Shown: positions 33,504 through 43,010 of the stretch, piece by piece
How the letters are laid out: every line of letters begins with the position of its first letter
Numbering within the stretch: the first letter of the stretch is position 1
DNA from: an uncultured Lachnospiraceae bacterium
GTDB taxonomy: Bacteria; Bacillota; Clostridia; Lachnospirales; Lachnospiraceae
Direction: 5' to 3'
Assembly (NCBI GenBank): GCA_934402515.1
Contig: CAKRTZ010000012.1
Span: 1-51,216 of the forward strand
Length of the DNA stretch: 51,216 nt
Translations under genes and position numbers: made by a program
The notes under the pieces: model-generated
Told to the model about the DNA's origin: nothing
The model's database searches: none
The model's input: only the letters and a program-made list of their open reading frames with translations

Positions 33504-33986
33504 TCAGATCAGTTTTCTTTCCATTGGTGTATAGGTAATTCCATCTCTGGTCACTGCCGCTTCCGTATCCGCAAAGCCCAGGCGATGATAAAAGCCCACC
33601 CCGTAGGGTGCTGCATTTACTGTGACATGATCCTCATATCGTTCCTCTTTCAGGTAAACACACAGACGCTCGATCAGCGCCCTGCCCACTCCCTGTCTGT
33701 GATACTGCTCATCCACAAAGAGCAGTGAAATATGAGTGTAACTTCGAAGTGTAATCATACCGATCATTTTGTCCCCGTCATAGGCGACAAACATAATATA
33801 ATCACCATTCAGAAACATCTGGTACAGAATTTTGTCATTGACAAAATCACTGAAGTTCCGAATTCCCTCCGTGGTGTAATCCTGCGCTTCAAATCGCAGA
33901 AAGGTACGCCACGCCAGCTGCATGGCATCATGCCAGTCCACTTTTGCAGCCGCGCGTACCACATAGTTTTTGTTTGCGTTCTCCAT
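33504..33986 (-). CDS. GNAT family N-acetyltransferase
   Basis: A 160-aa acetyltransferase with the GNAT core. The acetyl-CoA loop is HRQGVGRALIERL (about 105-117), followed by VNAAPYGVGFYHRLGF, the typical end of the fold. The acceptor is unknown. It begins 17 nt after the small exported protein and is likely in its operon. Confidence 0.85.
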   Translation of the reverse strand: MENANKNYVVRAAAKVDWHDAMQLAWRTFLRFEAQDYTTEGIRNFSDFVNDKILYQMFLNGDYIMFVAYDGDKMIGMITLRSYTHISLLFVDEQYHRQGVGRALIERLCVYLKEERYEDHVTVNAAPYGVGFYHRLGFADTEAAVTRDGITYTPMERKLI

Positions 33987-34003
33987 TCCCTTATCCCATT
34001 TCC

Positions 34004-34387
34004 TTATTGTTTTTCGCCAAAGATGGAGGCAAAAAAGTCATGAAACATCTGTTTAATATGCTCCCATAAGGTAAGAAACACATTGTGTTTTACTTCCTTC
34101 GCCTTTTCCTTGACCTCCTCACCGATCTGTTCCACAAGTTCTTCGCCGGTGTCCGTGAGAGTCTGTGCAATTTCCTCTGTGGGAATCAGATCCTCCGCCT
34201 GTGAAAACACATCGTTTTCCTCCTGTGCAGTCTCCGTCTCCGATACCGGCAAGTCTTCCACACTTTCCTGTACCGTGTCAGTCTCGTCAGCCCACACAGT
34301 CATTGCCGGACTGACTCCCGCCAGTCCTGCGATCAGTATCCATTTATATTGTTTTTGCCAGAATTTCTTCATAGAAAGAAAGCACAT
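34004..34387 (-). CDS. Small exported acidic protein, unknown
   Basis: A 127-aa protein with a signal peptide (cleavage likely after TVWA), an acidic Glu/Thr/Val-rich central part, and a C-terminal amphipathic helix (KAKEVKHNVFLTLWEHIKQM then FHDFFASIFGEKQ). I do not recognise it. The start is uncertain: 34387 has AGGAGG 9 nt upstream; 34372 gives a cleaner signal peptide start (MKKFWQ). Either way it overlaps the end of the lipase gene, in another frame, implying coupling. Confidence 0.6.
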   Translation of the reverse strand: MCFLSMKKFWQKQYKWILIAGLAGVSPAMTVWADETDTVQESVEDLPVSETETAQEENDVFSQAEDLIPTEEIAQTLTDTGEELVEQIGEEVKEKAKEVKHNVFLTLWEHIKQMFHDFFASIFGEKQ

Positions 34388-35282
34388 CCTCATAAACCTC
34401 CTCGTGCTCCCTGTCATTCAAGATCTCATGCCTTCCGCCCGGATAGAGCTTCATGGTGACATCTTTGACACCTGCTTTTTGAACCGTTCTGACTGCCTGT
34501 TCCACGCCTTTTCCGTAATTTCCCACCGGATCTTCTGCCCCTGATACAAAGAATATTGGCAGATTCCTCGGAATTCTTCCCAGTCTTTCCTCATCGTGCA
34601 ATCTCCAGATCAGTTCAAACAGGGTGGAAAATCCGTTCACGGTAAAGGTAAATCCACAGTCAGGATCGTCATTATATTTCTGTACCGCATCCAGATTGGA
34701 TGTGAGCCATTCGTTTTTCATGGTATAGTTGGGAATTTTCTTGTAATATCCGCCAAAGGCCAGCTTATCAATGAATGTGCTGACATGATTGTCACCTTTG
34801 AAAAGTTTTTCTGTTTTTGCCAGGGTTTTACTCAATCGAAGCAGTGCCTTGGGCTGCATACCAGTTCCCATAATCACCGCTCCCTGCACCTCATGGCCAT
34901 ATTCTGTCAGATAGTTTCTGGTAATAAAGGAACCCATACTGTGCCCCAGAATAAAATAAGGAACTCCCGGATATTCTCCTTCCACCACTTCGTGTAACTT
35001 ATGCTCATCCCGCACCAGAATGGATGCGGCATCGCCTTCGCAGAAATACCCTTTCTGTCCATTCTCAGGTACTGACTTTCCATGGCCAAGATGATTATCT
35101 CCCACCACCAGATAGCCATGCTCTGCCATAAACGTGGCAAAATCCGCATAACGTTCAATATGTTCTGCCATACCATGTACCAGCTGCAGGATTGCCTTGG
35201 GTCTGCCTTCCGGCACCCATTCCACTGCATGAATTCTGGATTTGCCATCATTGGATGTGAAATAAATCTCCTTTGTCTGCAT
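34344..35282 (-). CDS. Alpha/beta hydrolase, monoacylglycerol lipase/lysophospholipase type
   Basis: A 312-aa hydrolase. The nucleophile Ser is in LGHSMGSF (about residue 114), an Asp in FVSGAEDPVG, and the His in YPGGRHEIL (about 286). The LVHGMAEHIERYADFA oxyanion region is typical of monoglyceride lipases. No signal peptide, so it acts in the cytosol on monoacylglycerol or lysophospholipid (inferred). GAGGAGG precedes the ATG. Confidence 0.88.
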   Translation of the reverse strand: MQTKEIYFTSNDGKSRIHAVEWVPEGRPKAILQLVHGMAEHIERYADFATFMAEHGYLVVGDNHLGHGKSVPENGQKGYFCEGDAASILVRDEHKLHEVVEGEYPGVPYFILGHSMGSFITRNYLTEYGHEVQGAVIMGTGMQPKALLRLSKTLAKTEKLFKGDNHVSTFIDKLAFGGYYKKIPNYTMKNEWLTSNLDAVQKYNDDPDCGFTFTVNGFSTLFELIWRLHDEERLGRIPRNLPIFFVSGAEDPVGNYGKGVEQAVRTVQKAGVKDVTMKLYPGGRHEILNDREHEEVYEDVLSFYEEILAKTI

Positions 35283-35325
35283 GGTTGTACCCTCCTCTGC
35301 AATCAGTTACTGTCAGTATACACGA

Positions 35326-35349
35326 AAATACCCCCAAATGGGGGTATTT
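35326..35349 (-). terminator. Terminator of the tkt-rpe-metG operon
   Basis: AAATACCCCC and GGGGGTATTT form a perfect 10-bp stem with a 4-nt loop; T residues end the minus-strand side. It lies 27 nt beyond the metG stop. Confidence 0.85.
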
Positions 35350-35375
35350 CATAAAAATTTAACAAAGGTGGCTCA

Positions 35376-37376
35376 TTAACAGATTTCTGCTCCGGCGGGC
35401 ATCGGTTTCTCCGGCGTCATCAAGGAAAGATTTCCATCTGCATCCTCAGCACACAGCAGCATGCCTTCAGAAGTCATACCGGCTAAGGTGGCCGGTTTCA
35501 GATTGGTCACTACCATAACTTTCTTGCCCACCATTTCCTCGGGCTTGTAATACTGCTTGATGCCGGACAGGATCTGACGAACCTCACTGCCGATCTTTAC
35601 CTGAGAGCAAAGAAGTTTCTTGGATTTGGGAACTTCCTTACAATCAATGATCTCTCCCACCTGGAACTGCAGTTTCGCAAAATCATCATAGGTGATCTCC
35701 GGCTTTTTCTCAACATCAACCACTTTTTCATCCGTGGTCTCCGGCGTTGCCTGCTCCTGGGGAACACCAGCCTCAGCGCGCTGTTTGGCCTGGAGGGCTT
35801 CCACCTTTTCCATCACTTCTTTTAAGTCCTGACGGGCAAAAAGGATTTCCGGTGCATCCGTTACTTTATTACCGCTGGGATATTTACCAAACTTCTGTAA
35901 GGTATCAAAATCCCGAAGTTCTGTATTTAACTGTTTTGCAATCTTCTCTGCGGTTTCCGGCATAAAAGGCTCAAGCAGGGATGCGCCCATGTTGATTCCC
36001 TCTACCAGATTGTAGAGAACAGTTGCCAGTCTGTCCTTCTTCGCCTCATCCTTGGCCAATGCCCAGGGCATCGTCTCATCAATATATTTGTTGCAGCGTT
36101 TAAAGAGGACGAAGATTTCTGAAATGGCATCTGCCACCTTTAAATCTTCCATTTTCTTTGCCACGCGTTCATATGTGCCGGCAGCTACTGCTTTCAGATC
36201 ATCATCAATGGCTTTTTCTGCCGGATCACTGCTCTCGCCCTTGTTCTCCACGATACCGCCAAAATATTTGTTGCTCATGGAGATCGTACGGTTCACCAGA
36301 TTACCCAGGGTATTTGCCAGATCCGAGTTCAGACGCTCCACCATCAGATCCCAGGTAATCACGCCATCATTCTCGAAAGGCATCTCATGAAGTACAAAGT
36401 AACGCACGGCATCCACGCCGAAGAAATCCACCAGATCCTCCGCGTAAATCACGTTTCCTTTGGATTTACTCATCTTGCCATCGCCCTGCAATAACCAGGG
36501 ATGGCCAAATACCTGTTTCGGCAGGGGCTCACCCAGTGCCATCAGGAAGATAGGCCAGTAAATGGTATGGAAACGGATGATATCCTTACCGATCAGGTGC
36601 AGATCTGCAGGCCAGTATTTCTTATACAGTTCGTCACTATTGCCATCACAGTCATAGCCTAATCCTGTGATATAGTTGGTAAGGGCATCCAGCCATACAT
36701 AAACCACATGCTTCTCATCGAAATCTACAGGAATTCCCCATTTGAAAGAGGTACGGGATACGCACAGATCCTGTAAGCCGGGAAGGAGGAAGTTATTCAT
36801 CATCTCGTTCTTACGGGATACAGGCTGAATGAATTCCGGGTGGGTATTGATATGCTCAATCAGACGGTCCGCATATTTGCTCATCTTGAAGAAGTAAGCT
36901 TCCTCTTTGGCAGGTTTTACCTCCCGTCCGCAGTCGGGGCACTTACCGTCCACCAGCTGGGATTCTGTCCAGAAAGATTCACAGGGGGTACAATACAAAC
37001 CTTCGTAGGCACCTTTGTAAATATCACCCTGCTCATAGAGCTTTTTAAAAATTTTCTGTACCTGTTTCTCATGGTACTCGTCTGTGGTACGAATAAATTT
37101 ATCATAGGAAATATTCAGCATGTCGCAGATATCCTGGATCTGCTTTGCCACCTTGTCCACAAACTCTTTGGGAGACACGCCGGCTTCTTCTGCTTTTAAC
37201 TCAATTTTCTGTCCATGTTCATCGGTTCCGGTCTGAAATCGCACATCGTAGCCATCCGCACGTTTGAAACGAACGATGCTGTCCGCCAGAACGATCTCAT
37301 AGCTGTTGCCGATATGAGGCTTACCGGATGTGTAAGCAATCGCTGTCGTCAGATAATATTTTCCCTTCATTTTCAT
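35376..37376 (-). CDS. metG: Methionyl-tRNA synthetase
   Basis: A 666-aa class I synthetase. HIGH-type motif PHIGNSY near residue 19, a zinc-binding pair CTPC/CPDCG, KMSKSKGN (KMSKS), an anticodon-binding helical domain, and a C-terminal EMAP-like tRNA-binding domain (about 560-666). The start at 37376 is chosen because GAGGAG lies 9 nt upstream; a TTG two codons earlier is less likely. It follows rpe by about 14 nt. Confidence 0.95.
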   Translation of the reverse strand: MKMKGKYYLTTAIAYTSGKPHIGNSYEIVLADSIVRFKRADGYDVRFQTGTDEHGQKIELKAEEAGVSPKEFVDKVAKQIQDICDMLNISYDKFIRTTDEYHEKQVQKIFKKLYEQGDIYKGAYEGLYCTPCESFWTESQLVDGKCPDCGREVKPAKEEAYFFKMSKYADRLIEHINTHPEFIQPVSRKNEMMNNFLLPGLQDLCVSRTSFKWGIPVDFDEKHVVYVWLDALTNYITGLGYDCDGNSDELYKKYWPADLHLIGKDIIRFHTIYWPIFLMALGEPLPKQVFGHPWLLQGDGKMSKSKGNVIYAEDLVDFFGVDAVRYFVLHEMPFENDGVITWDLMVERLNSDLANTLGNLVNRTISMSNKYFGGIVENKGESSDPAEKAIDDDLKAVAAGTYERVAKKMEDLKVADAISEIFVLFKRCNKYIDETMPWALAKDEAKKDRLATVLYNLVEGINMGASLLEPFMPETAEKIAKQLNTELRDFDTLQKFGKYPSGNKVTDAPEILFARQDLKEVMEKVEALQAKQRAEAGVPQEQATPETTDEKVVDVEKKPEITYDDFAKLQFQVGEIIDCKEVPKSKKLLCSQVKIGSEVRQILSGIKQYYKPEEMVGKKVMVVTNLKPATLAGMTSEGMLLCAEDADGNLSLMTPEKPMPAGAEIC

Positions 37377-37390
37377 CGTCAATTACTCCT

Positions 37391-38032
37391 CTACTGCGCT
37401 AAGAACGCGCGAACATTGGCCGCTACATCGCCTTTGAAGATTGCTGAGCCTGCCACAATCACATTGGCGCCAGCCTCTGTAACCATCGCCAGATTATCCA
37501 GCTTGATTCCTCCATCCACTTCCAGGTACGTTGAAAGCTGATGACTGGTCAGATACTCTCTCACCTTACGGATGCGTTCCGTGGACTGGGGCAAATATGC
37601 CTGTCCCCCAAAGCCCGGCTCCACTGTCATAAGTAGAAACAGCTCCACCTGGGAAAGATAAGGATAGACTGCCTCCAGTTCTGTGCCCGGCTTAATGGAA
37701 ATGCCTGCCTGTACTCCGGCCTCATGAATCTGACCAATGACAGCAGCAGGATCTTCCGTGGCCTCCAGATGAAAGGTGATGCTGTCTGCACCACAATTCA
37801 CAAAGTCCTGAATATAGCGCTCCGGCTTTTCGATCATCAGGTGCACATCAAAGAAACGGTCGGTGGTCTTGCGAATGGAAGAGATCAGCGGCATTCCAAA
37901 GGAGATGGAGGGGACAAACATTCCGTCCATCACATCAATGTGAACGTACTGTGCCCCCGCCTTGTCGATCTGGACAAGCTGCTCTCCCAATTTGTTAAAA
38001 TCAGCGGATAAAATAGATGGTGATAAAATCAT
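37391..38032 (-). CDS. rpe: Ribulose-phosphate 3-epimerase
   Basis: A 213-aa TIM-barrel enzyme that interconverts ribulose-5-P and xylulose-5-P. Metal ligands and active-site segments: LSADFNKL, VHIDVMDGMFVPSISFG, DVHLMIEKP, MTVEPGFGGQAY and VDGGIKLDN. The gene follows the transketolase C-terminal half by 7 nt, an obvious pathway link: its product xylulose-5-P is the transketolase donor. Confidence 0.95.
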   Translation of the reverse strand: MILSPSILSADFNKLGEQLVQIDKAGAQYVHIDVMDGMFVPSISFGMPLISSIRKTTDRFFDVHLMIEKPERYIQDFVNCGADSITFHLEATEDPAAVIGQIHEAGVQAGISIKPGTELEAVYPYLSQVELFLLMTVEPGFGGQAYLPQSTERIRKVREYLTSHQLSTYLEVDGGIKLDNLAMVTEAGANVIVAGSAIFKGDVAANVRAFLAQ

Positions 38033-38039
38033 GGCTCAA

Positions 38040-38990
38040 TTATTTTCCTAAGTATTCTTTAATGGACTGGTATACACCCTTGCCATCCAGTTTGTATTTC
38101 TCTAACAGTGCCTGTGCGGAGCCGGATTCCCCATAGACATCCTGTACTCCTAATTTGCAGACAGGTGTGGGTGCGGCTTTGCACAGTGCATCACAGACAG
38201 CAGAACCGAGACCGCCGATAACAGAGTGTTCCTCCACGGTAACTACCTTGCCGGTTTTCTTTGCACTCTTCACAATCAGTTCTTCGTCCAGAGGTTTGAT
38301 GGTACAGATATTGATCACTTCTGCATCCACACCGTCTGCTTTTAACATCTCAGCAGCCTCTAAAGCGCTGTTTACGCAAAGACCGGTGGCAACGATGGTC
38401 AGATCCGTGCCCTCTTTCAGCACATTGCCTTTTCCAATTTCAAAATGATAGTCAGGTCTGTCGTTGATGACCGGTACTGCGAAACGACCGAATCTCATAT
38501 ACACAGGTCCCTCGTACTCATAAGCTGCTCTTACGCAGGCTCTTGCCTCGATATCATCGGAAGGATTCATAACAACCATTCCGGGAATGGTGCGCATCAG
38601 AGCGATATCCTCGTTGCACTGATGGGTTGCACCGTCTTCACCCACAGTGATGCCGGCGTGGGTTGCACCAATCTTTACATTCAGATGAGGGTAGCCTACG
38701 CTGTTGCGTACCTGTTCAAAGGCTCTGCCTGCTGCGAACATGGCAAAGGAGCTTGCGAAGGGTACAAAACCTGTGGTGGACAGTCCTGCTGCAATGCCGA
38801 TCATATCAGCCTCTGCGATACCGCAGTCGATATGTCTGTCGGGATATGCTTTTTTAAACATGGCGGTCTTGGTAGCTGCTGCTAAGTCAGCATCCAGCAC
38901 AACGATTTCGGGATGCTCTGCACCCAGCTCTACCAGAGTGGCACCATAACTTTCTCTAGTTGCAACTTTCTTTACATCTGCCATCCTCAT
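38040..38990 (-). CDS. Transketolase, C-terminal half
   Basis: A 316-aa protein with the pyrimidine-binding domain of transketolase and the C-terminal regulatory domain. DCGIAEADMIGIAAGLSTTG (catalytic Glu region), THAGITVGEDGATHQ and VEEHSVIGGLGSAV are the usual motifs. It forms one enzyme with the upstream N-terminal half (ATGA overlap at 38987-38990). Split transketolases are common in Clostridia; this is not a broken gene. Confidence 0.93.
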   Translation of the reverse strand: MRMADVKKVATRESYGATLVELGAEHPEIVVLDADLAAATKTAMFKKAYPDRHIDCGIAEADMIGIAAGLSTTGFVPFASSFAMFAAGRAFEQVRNSVGYPHLNVKIGATHAGITVGEDGATHQCNEDIALMRTIPGMVVMNPSDDIEARACVRAAYEYEGPVYMRFGRFAVPVINDRPDYHFEIGKGNVLKEGTDLTIVATGLCVNSALEAAEMLKADGVDAEVINICTIKPLDEELIVKSAKKTGKVVTVEEHSVIGGLGSAVCDALCKAAPTPVCKLGVQDVYGESGSAQALLEKYKLDGKGVYQSIKEYLGK

Positions 38991-39829
38991 TCACCTGCTT
39001 TCTCTAATTCGGCATCAATTTTATCCAAATCAGCCATTGCTACTGCAAACTCATCATCGTTAGGAGCCTTGCCATGCCAGTCTGCTACACCTTCCATGAA
39101 GGAAACACCTTTTCCCTTCAAGCTGTGGGCGATAATAGCAGTGGGCATACCCTTTGTCTCACGGGCCTCCTTGAAAGCAGCGCGGATTGCGTCGAAATCA
39201 TGGGCATCCATGTTGATGACATGGAAATTAAATGCCTCGAATTTCTTGTCGATAGGATAAGGAGAGCATACATCGTCAACGTTTCCGTCAATCTGTAAGC
39301 CATTGTTGTCCACGATGACGCAGAGGTTGTCCAGCTTACGGTGTCCCGCAAACATGGCTGCCTCCCATACCTGTCCCTCCTGGATTTCTCCATCACCCAG
39401 TAAGGTATAAACACGGAAATCTTTATCAGACATTCTGGCACCCAGTGCCATTCCAACTGCGGCTGAGATTCCCTGTCCCAGGGAACCGCTGGACATATCC
39501 ACGCCGGGGATGTGTTTCATGTCAGGATGTCCTTGTAAATAAGAACCTAAGTGACGCAGAGTCAGTAAGTCTTCCTCCGGGAAGTAGCCTCTGTGTGCCA
39601 GTGCAGCGTAGAGACCGGGAGCAGTGTGTCCCTTGGAGAGTACGAAACGATCTCTATTGGGGTCTTTCGGGTTTTTCGGGTCAATGTTTAATTCCTCGAA
39701 ATAGAGGAAAGTAAAAATGTCGGCTGCTGATAAAGAACCGCCGGGATGTCCAGCTTTTGCACTGTGAACACCTTTTACGATTCCCTTGCGCACCTGGTTT
39801 GCATGCTTTGCAAGTTCTAAATTATTCAT
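38987..39829 (-). CDS. Transketolase, N-terminal half
   Basis: A 280-aa thiamine diphosphate-binding half. AKAGHPGGSLSAADIFT, LSKGHTAPGLYAAL, and the TPP motif GDGEIQEGQVWEAAMFAG through NNGLQIDG. It joins the C-terminal half to form the pentose phosphate transketolase. The upstream gap 39830-39925 contains a possible TATAGT -10 but no convincing -35. Confidence 0.93.
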   Translation of the reverse strand: MNNLELAKHANQVRKGIVKGVHSAKAGHPGGSLSAADIFTFLYFEELNIDPKNPKDPNRDRFVLSKGHTAPGLYAALAHRGYFPEEDLLTLRHLGSYLQGHPDMKHIPGVDMSSGSLGQGISAAVGMALGARMSDKDFRVYTLLGDGEIQEGQVWEAAMFAGHRKLDNLCVIVDNNGLQIDGNVDDVCSPYPIDKKFEAFNFHVINMDAHDFDAIRAAFKEARETKGMPTAIIAHSLKGKGVSFMEGVADWHGKAPNDDEFAVAMADLDKIDAELEKAGE

Positions 39830-39931
39830 GGTTCCCTCTTTCTGTCGTCTCTAGCGACTTCTCATCATTTAGCAGAGTCGTCAATACTATATCACAGTTT
39901 TTCAAAAAGCAAAAGGGGTTTTCTTATGATA

Positions 39932-39968
39932 AAGGAAACAGCCCCGCATAACTGCGGAGCTGTTCCTT
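39932..39968 (-). terminator. Terminator of the PTS EIICB operon
   Basis: AAGGAAACAGCCCCGCA and TGCGGAGCTGTTCCTT pair around a short loop, with one mismatch and a small bulge; it lies 25-60 nt past the EIICB stop. Confidence 0.75.
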
Positions 39969-39992
39969 AAAGGGATTATGCTATTTCTCAAA

Positions 39993-41459
39993 TTACTGAC
40001 ATAATTTCTTGAATTCGTCAGCTACGAACTGAACCTTAGGTCCGATAACGACCTGAACACTGGTTTTACCAGGTCTGATAACACCTGCAACACCCGCCTC
40101 TTTAATCTTCTTCTCATTTACAACGGTGTTGTCTTTTACTTCCAGACGAAGTCTGGTAATGCAGTTGTCAACGCTGGTAATGTTTGCTTTACCGCCCAGA
40201 CCCTCTAAGATGGTAGCTGCAATAGCGGTATAGTCATTGTTTGCCAGTTCAACAGTTGCCTCTTCTTCCTCGTCATCCTCTCTACCAGGAGTCTTTAAAT
40301 CGAATTTAACAATTACGAAACGGAATACCAGGTAGAATACAACGAAAGCTGCGATTCCAAGAGGAATGATTAACCATGTCTTCTGTGCTGCCGGCAAGGA
40401 TGCGGAGAACAGTAAGTCAGTAGCACCAGCGGAGAAACTGAATCCTGCGCGGAAACCTACTAAAGTGGTAATTACGGTAAAGATACCGTACAGTAAAGCG
40501 TATACCAGGTACAGACCAGGAGCTAAGAACATAAAACCAAACTCGAAGGGCTCGGTAACGCCGCAGATGAATGCACATAATGCTGCGGAACCTAATAAAC
40601 CGATAGCAATTTTTTTCTTCTTGGTCTTTGCAGTCTGGATCATAGCCAGAGCAGCACCAGGGATACCAAACATCATACAAGGGAAGAATCCGGACATGTA
40701 CATACCAAGACTCCAGGTAACATCTGCAGATGTCTCACCAGCCCAGAAGTGGGACAGGTCGCCAAGACCGATGGTGTCGAACCAGAAGATGTTGTTCAAT
40801 GCGTGATGTAATCCGGTAGGGATTAACAGACGGTTCAGGAATGCGTAGATACCAGCACCAACTGCGCCTAATCCTACGATACCACGGCCAACTGCTAACA
40901 GTAAGCCGAACAGTAAAGGCCATACGAACAGCAGGATTGCGGAAACAACGATGGAAACAACGCCAGCAACGATGGCAACGCAGCGCTTACCGCTGAAGAA
41001 TGCCAGCCAGTCAGGCAGCTTGGTGTTCTTGAACTTGTTGTAGCAGGTAGCACCAATGATACCAGCCAGAATACCGATGAACGGGTTTGCAATCTTGCTG
41101 AATGCAAGAGTTTTATCTGCATTCTCAGCAAGGGAAGGCATGAGAGTTGTTACAGAACCTACTGAAAGCAGGTTTGTAATCATCAGCCAGGATGCTAATG
41201 CTGCAAGAGCAGAAGTTCCGTCATGATCATCAGCCATACCAACACCGACACCGATTACGAACAACCATGCCATGTTGTCAATGAGGGCTCCACCTGCTTT
41301 AACCAGGAAGAAACCTAACTTCGGAATAAATCCGACAATGTCACCGCCCTGCATGGTTGCGGGACATAATAAGTAACCAATACCCATCAGAATACCACAG
41401 ATGGGAAGGCACGCTACTGGAAGCATTAACGCTTTACCAAGTTTTTGTAAATACTTCAT
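39993..41459 (-). CDS. PTS glucose/N-acetylglucosamine-type EIICB permease
   Basis: A 488-aa transporter-kinase. The EIIC membrane part (about 1-380) shows PVACLPICGILMGIGYLL at the N-terminus and RLLIPTGLHHALNNIFWF, the segment that in NagE-type permeases lies near the sugar site, then CGVTEPFEF. The EIIB domain follows a Glu-rich linker; its phosphorylated Cys is in SVDNCITRLRL (about 430). The GLHHALN form suggests N-acetylglucosamine or glucose, but sequence alone cannot decide. EIIA is the separate gene upstream. GGAGG lies 8 nt before the ATG. Confidence 0.88.
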   Translation of the reverse strand: MKYLQKLGKALMLPVACLPICGILMGIGYLLCPATMQGGDIVGFIPKLGFFLVKAGGALIDNMAWLFVIGVGVGMADDHDGTSALAALASWLMITNLLSVGSVTTLMPSLAENADKTLAFSKIANPFIGILAGIIGATCYNKFKNTKLPDWLAFFSGKRCVAIVAGVVSIVVSAILLFVWPLLFGLLLAVGRGIVGLGAVGAGIYAFLNRLLIPTGLHHALNNIFWFDTIGLGDLSHFWAGETSADVTWSLGMYMSGFFPCMMFGIPGAALAMIQTAKTKKKKIAIGLLGSAALCAFICGVTEPFEFGFMFLAPGLYLVYALLYGIFTVITTLVGFRAGFSFSAGATDLLFSASLPAAQKTWLIIPLGIAAFVVFYLVFRFVIVKFDLKTPGREDDEEEEATVELANNDYTAIAATILEGLGGKANITSVDNCITRLRLEVKDNTVVNEKKIKEAGVAGVIRPGKTSVQVVIGPKVQFVADEFKKLCQ

Positions 41460-41525
41460 TTACACATCCTCCTTCATAAGTATAATCCCTTTTATTTTAT
41501 GCCGGAATATTCCGGCTAAAATACA

Positions 41526-42011
41526 TTATAATTTAGTTACATGAAGAACCGCTGCACCCGGCTCTACATCCTGTCCTGTGACCGCCTCTACTGCCTGGTA
41601 ATCACCGGTGTTGCATACTACCATGGGTGTGATGGTATCAATACCAAGACCCTTTAACGCATCCAGGTCTACAGAAATGAGCAGATCGCCTTTCTTTACG
41701 GTATCGCCGGTGGCTTTGTGGGCTGTGAAGTGCTGCCCCTTTAAGGCGACGGTTTCCAGTCCGATATGAATCAAAAGCTCCACCCCGTCTGTGGTGGTCA
41801 TGCTCACTGCATGCATGGTGTCAAATAATAAATCAATGGTTCCGTCTGCCGGCGCGAAAATCTTACCCTCTGTGGGATAAAATGCCACACCCTTTCCCAG
41901 AATCTCCTCACCAAAGGTGGGGTCACTGACTTCACTGATGGGAACGGCTTTTCCTTTTACCGGAGCGCCGATTTCAATGCCGTCCTGTTTCTTTTTGAAT
42001 AGTTGAAACAT
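41526..42011 (-). CDS. PTS EIIA component, glucose type
   Basis: A 161-aa EIIA-Glc/Crr-type protein. The phosphorylated His is in GVELLIHIGLETV (about residue 90); the partner His is in ALKGQHFTAHKATGDTV. A basic N-terminal helix (MFQLFKKK) may contact the membrane. It hands phosphate from HPr to EIICB. It lies between licT and EIICB in one operon. Confidence 0.9.
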   Translation of the reverse strand: MFQLFKKKQDGIEIGAPVKGKAVPISEVSDPTFGEEILGKGVAFYPTEGKIFAPADGTIDLLFDTMHAVSMTTTDGVELLIHIGLETVALKGQHFTAHKATGDTVKKGDLLISVDLDALKGLGIDTITPMVVCNTGDYQAVEAVTGQDVEPGAAVLHVTKL

Positions 42012-42029
42012 CCTATCTGCTCCCTTCTC

Positions 42030-42866
42030 TTAATTTCCCTTCATAAAAACTCTTTTAATATGAATGGCGAGATACATGATTTCCTCCTCGGTAATCGTAT
42101 CGCCATATTTTTCTTTGATAAACTCCCCGACTTTTTTGCTGCAGGCAAATTCCTTCGGGTATTTCTTTTCCATCAATGCGGCAAATTCCATATCGTCATC
42201 CGGCAGAAGTTCATGGCTGCATACCCGGTGTATCAGGAATTTCAGATGGCTTAAAAAGCGCTCATAGTGGATGGAGTCCTCATCATAGTCTGCCGCCATC
42301 TCCTTCTGAATATGCTGCAGCAATTCCTGGAGCATATTGGTCATAGCAAAGGTATGACTGACATCCATGTTATATTCTGCATTTACAATATGGAGGGCGA
42401 TAAAGCCTGCCTCATCCTCGGTAAAATCCGTATGTAACTGTTCATTTAACAGATTGACAGCGTATTCGCCCAGCTGGTATTCCAGTCGGTAGAACTGTCT
42501 GATTTCCCACAGCAGTGCATTTTTCAGGCAGACTCCCTCTGCCTGGCGCTGGATTGCAAAATTGATATGGTCTGTCAGTGTGACATAGATGCTCTGGTTC
42601 AGCTTGGTATTCAGGACTTCCTTGGCTTTGGAGATAATGTTCTCCGTAAGCTGCACATGTTCCAGGGGGATATTTTCCAGAATTTCCTGGAACTGTCTGG
42701 AAATCGTCTCATTTTCGATGCGGAAAACCTTTTCAATCCGGCTCTCGTCAATGGCATCGCCCACATGAGCCTTGAATCCGATTCCCTTGCCCATGATAAC
42801 CACTTCCTGCTGCCTGTCATCAAAAGCTGATATGACGTTGTTGTTAATAATTTTCTGAATTACCAT
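42030..42866 (-). CDS. licT: LicT/BglG-family transcriptional antiterminator
   Basis: A 278-aa antiterminator: an RNA-binding CAT domain (about 1-55, IQKIINNNVISAFDDRQQE and GKGIGF), then two PTS regulation domains with conserved histidines (DHINFAIQRQ, GEYAVNLLN, DEAGFIALHIVNAEYN, SHLKFLIHRVCS, YLAIHIKRVF). PTS-dependent phosphorylation sets its activity. The 5' leader has the matching RAT and terminator, so it controls its own operon (licT-EIIA-EIICB). GlcT is a close alternative name. Confidence 0.9.
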   Translation of the reverse strand: MVIQKIINNNVISAFDDRQQEVVIMGKGIGFKAHVGDAIDESRIEKVFRIENETISRQFQEILENIPLEHVQLTENIISKAKEVLNTKLNQSIYVTLTDHINFAIQRQAEGVCLKNALLWEIRQFYRLEYQLGEYAVNLLNEQLHTDFTEDEAGFIALHIVNAEYNMDVSHTFAMTNMLQELLQHIQKEMAADYDEDSIHYERFLSHLKFLIHRVCSHELLPDDDMEFAALMEKKYPKEFACSKKVGEFIKEKYGDTITEEEIMYLAIHIKRVFMKGN

Positions 42867-42907
42867 TTCTTCCTGTTTCCCTTGAAAAACGTCATGTCGT
42901 TAGGAAT

Positions 42908-42960
42908 AAAAAAAGCCAAACCCTACTTCAATCCATTCATGAATGCTGTAAGATTTGGTT
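42908..42960 (-). terminator. Leader terminator of the licT-PTS operon
   Basis: On the minus strand, AACCAAATCTTACAGCATTC pairs with the later GAATGGATTGAAGTAGGGTT and the following TGG, with minor mismatches, ending in seven T residues (42908-42914). Its 5' arm overlaps the RAT, so protein binding to RAT prevents it from forming. Confidence 0.85.
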
Positions 42961-42984
42961 TTGCCTGCTAGCCAGTAACAATCC
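42957..42984 (-). promoter_or_regulatory. RAT (ribonucleic antiterminator) for LicT/BglG
   Basis: On the minus strand, GGATTGTTACTG (42973-42984), four bases, then AGCAGGCAAAACC (42957-42969). This matches the BglG/SacY/LicT RAT consensus almost exactly. LicT binds it to stop the terminator at 42908-42960. Confidence 0.93.
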
Positions 42985-43010
42985 ATTCGCTATTGTTTTA
43001 TACAAGAACT

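Noticed and set aside
37361..37382. TTG start for metG two codons upstream
   Set aside because: The ATG at 37376 has ideal spacing to GAGGAG and is the better start.
38040..39829. Transketolase in two pieces suggesting a frameshifted pseudogene
   Set aside because: The halves meet at a clean ATGA overlap and match the known split transketolase of Clostridia and other bacteria.
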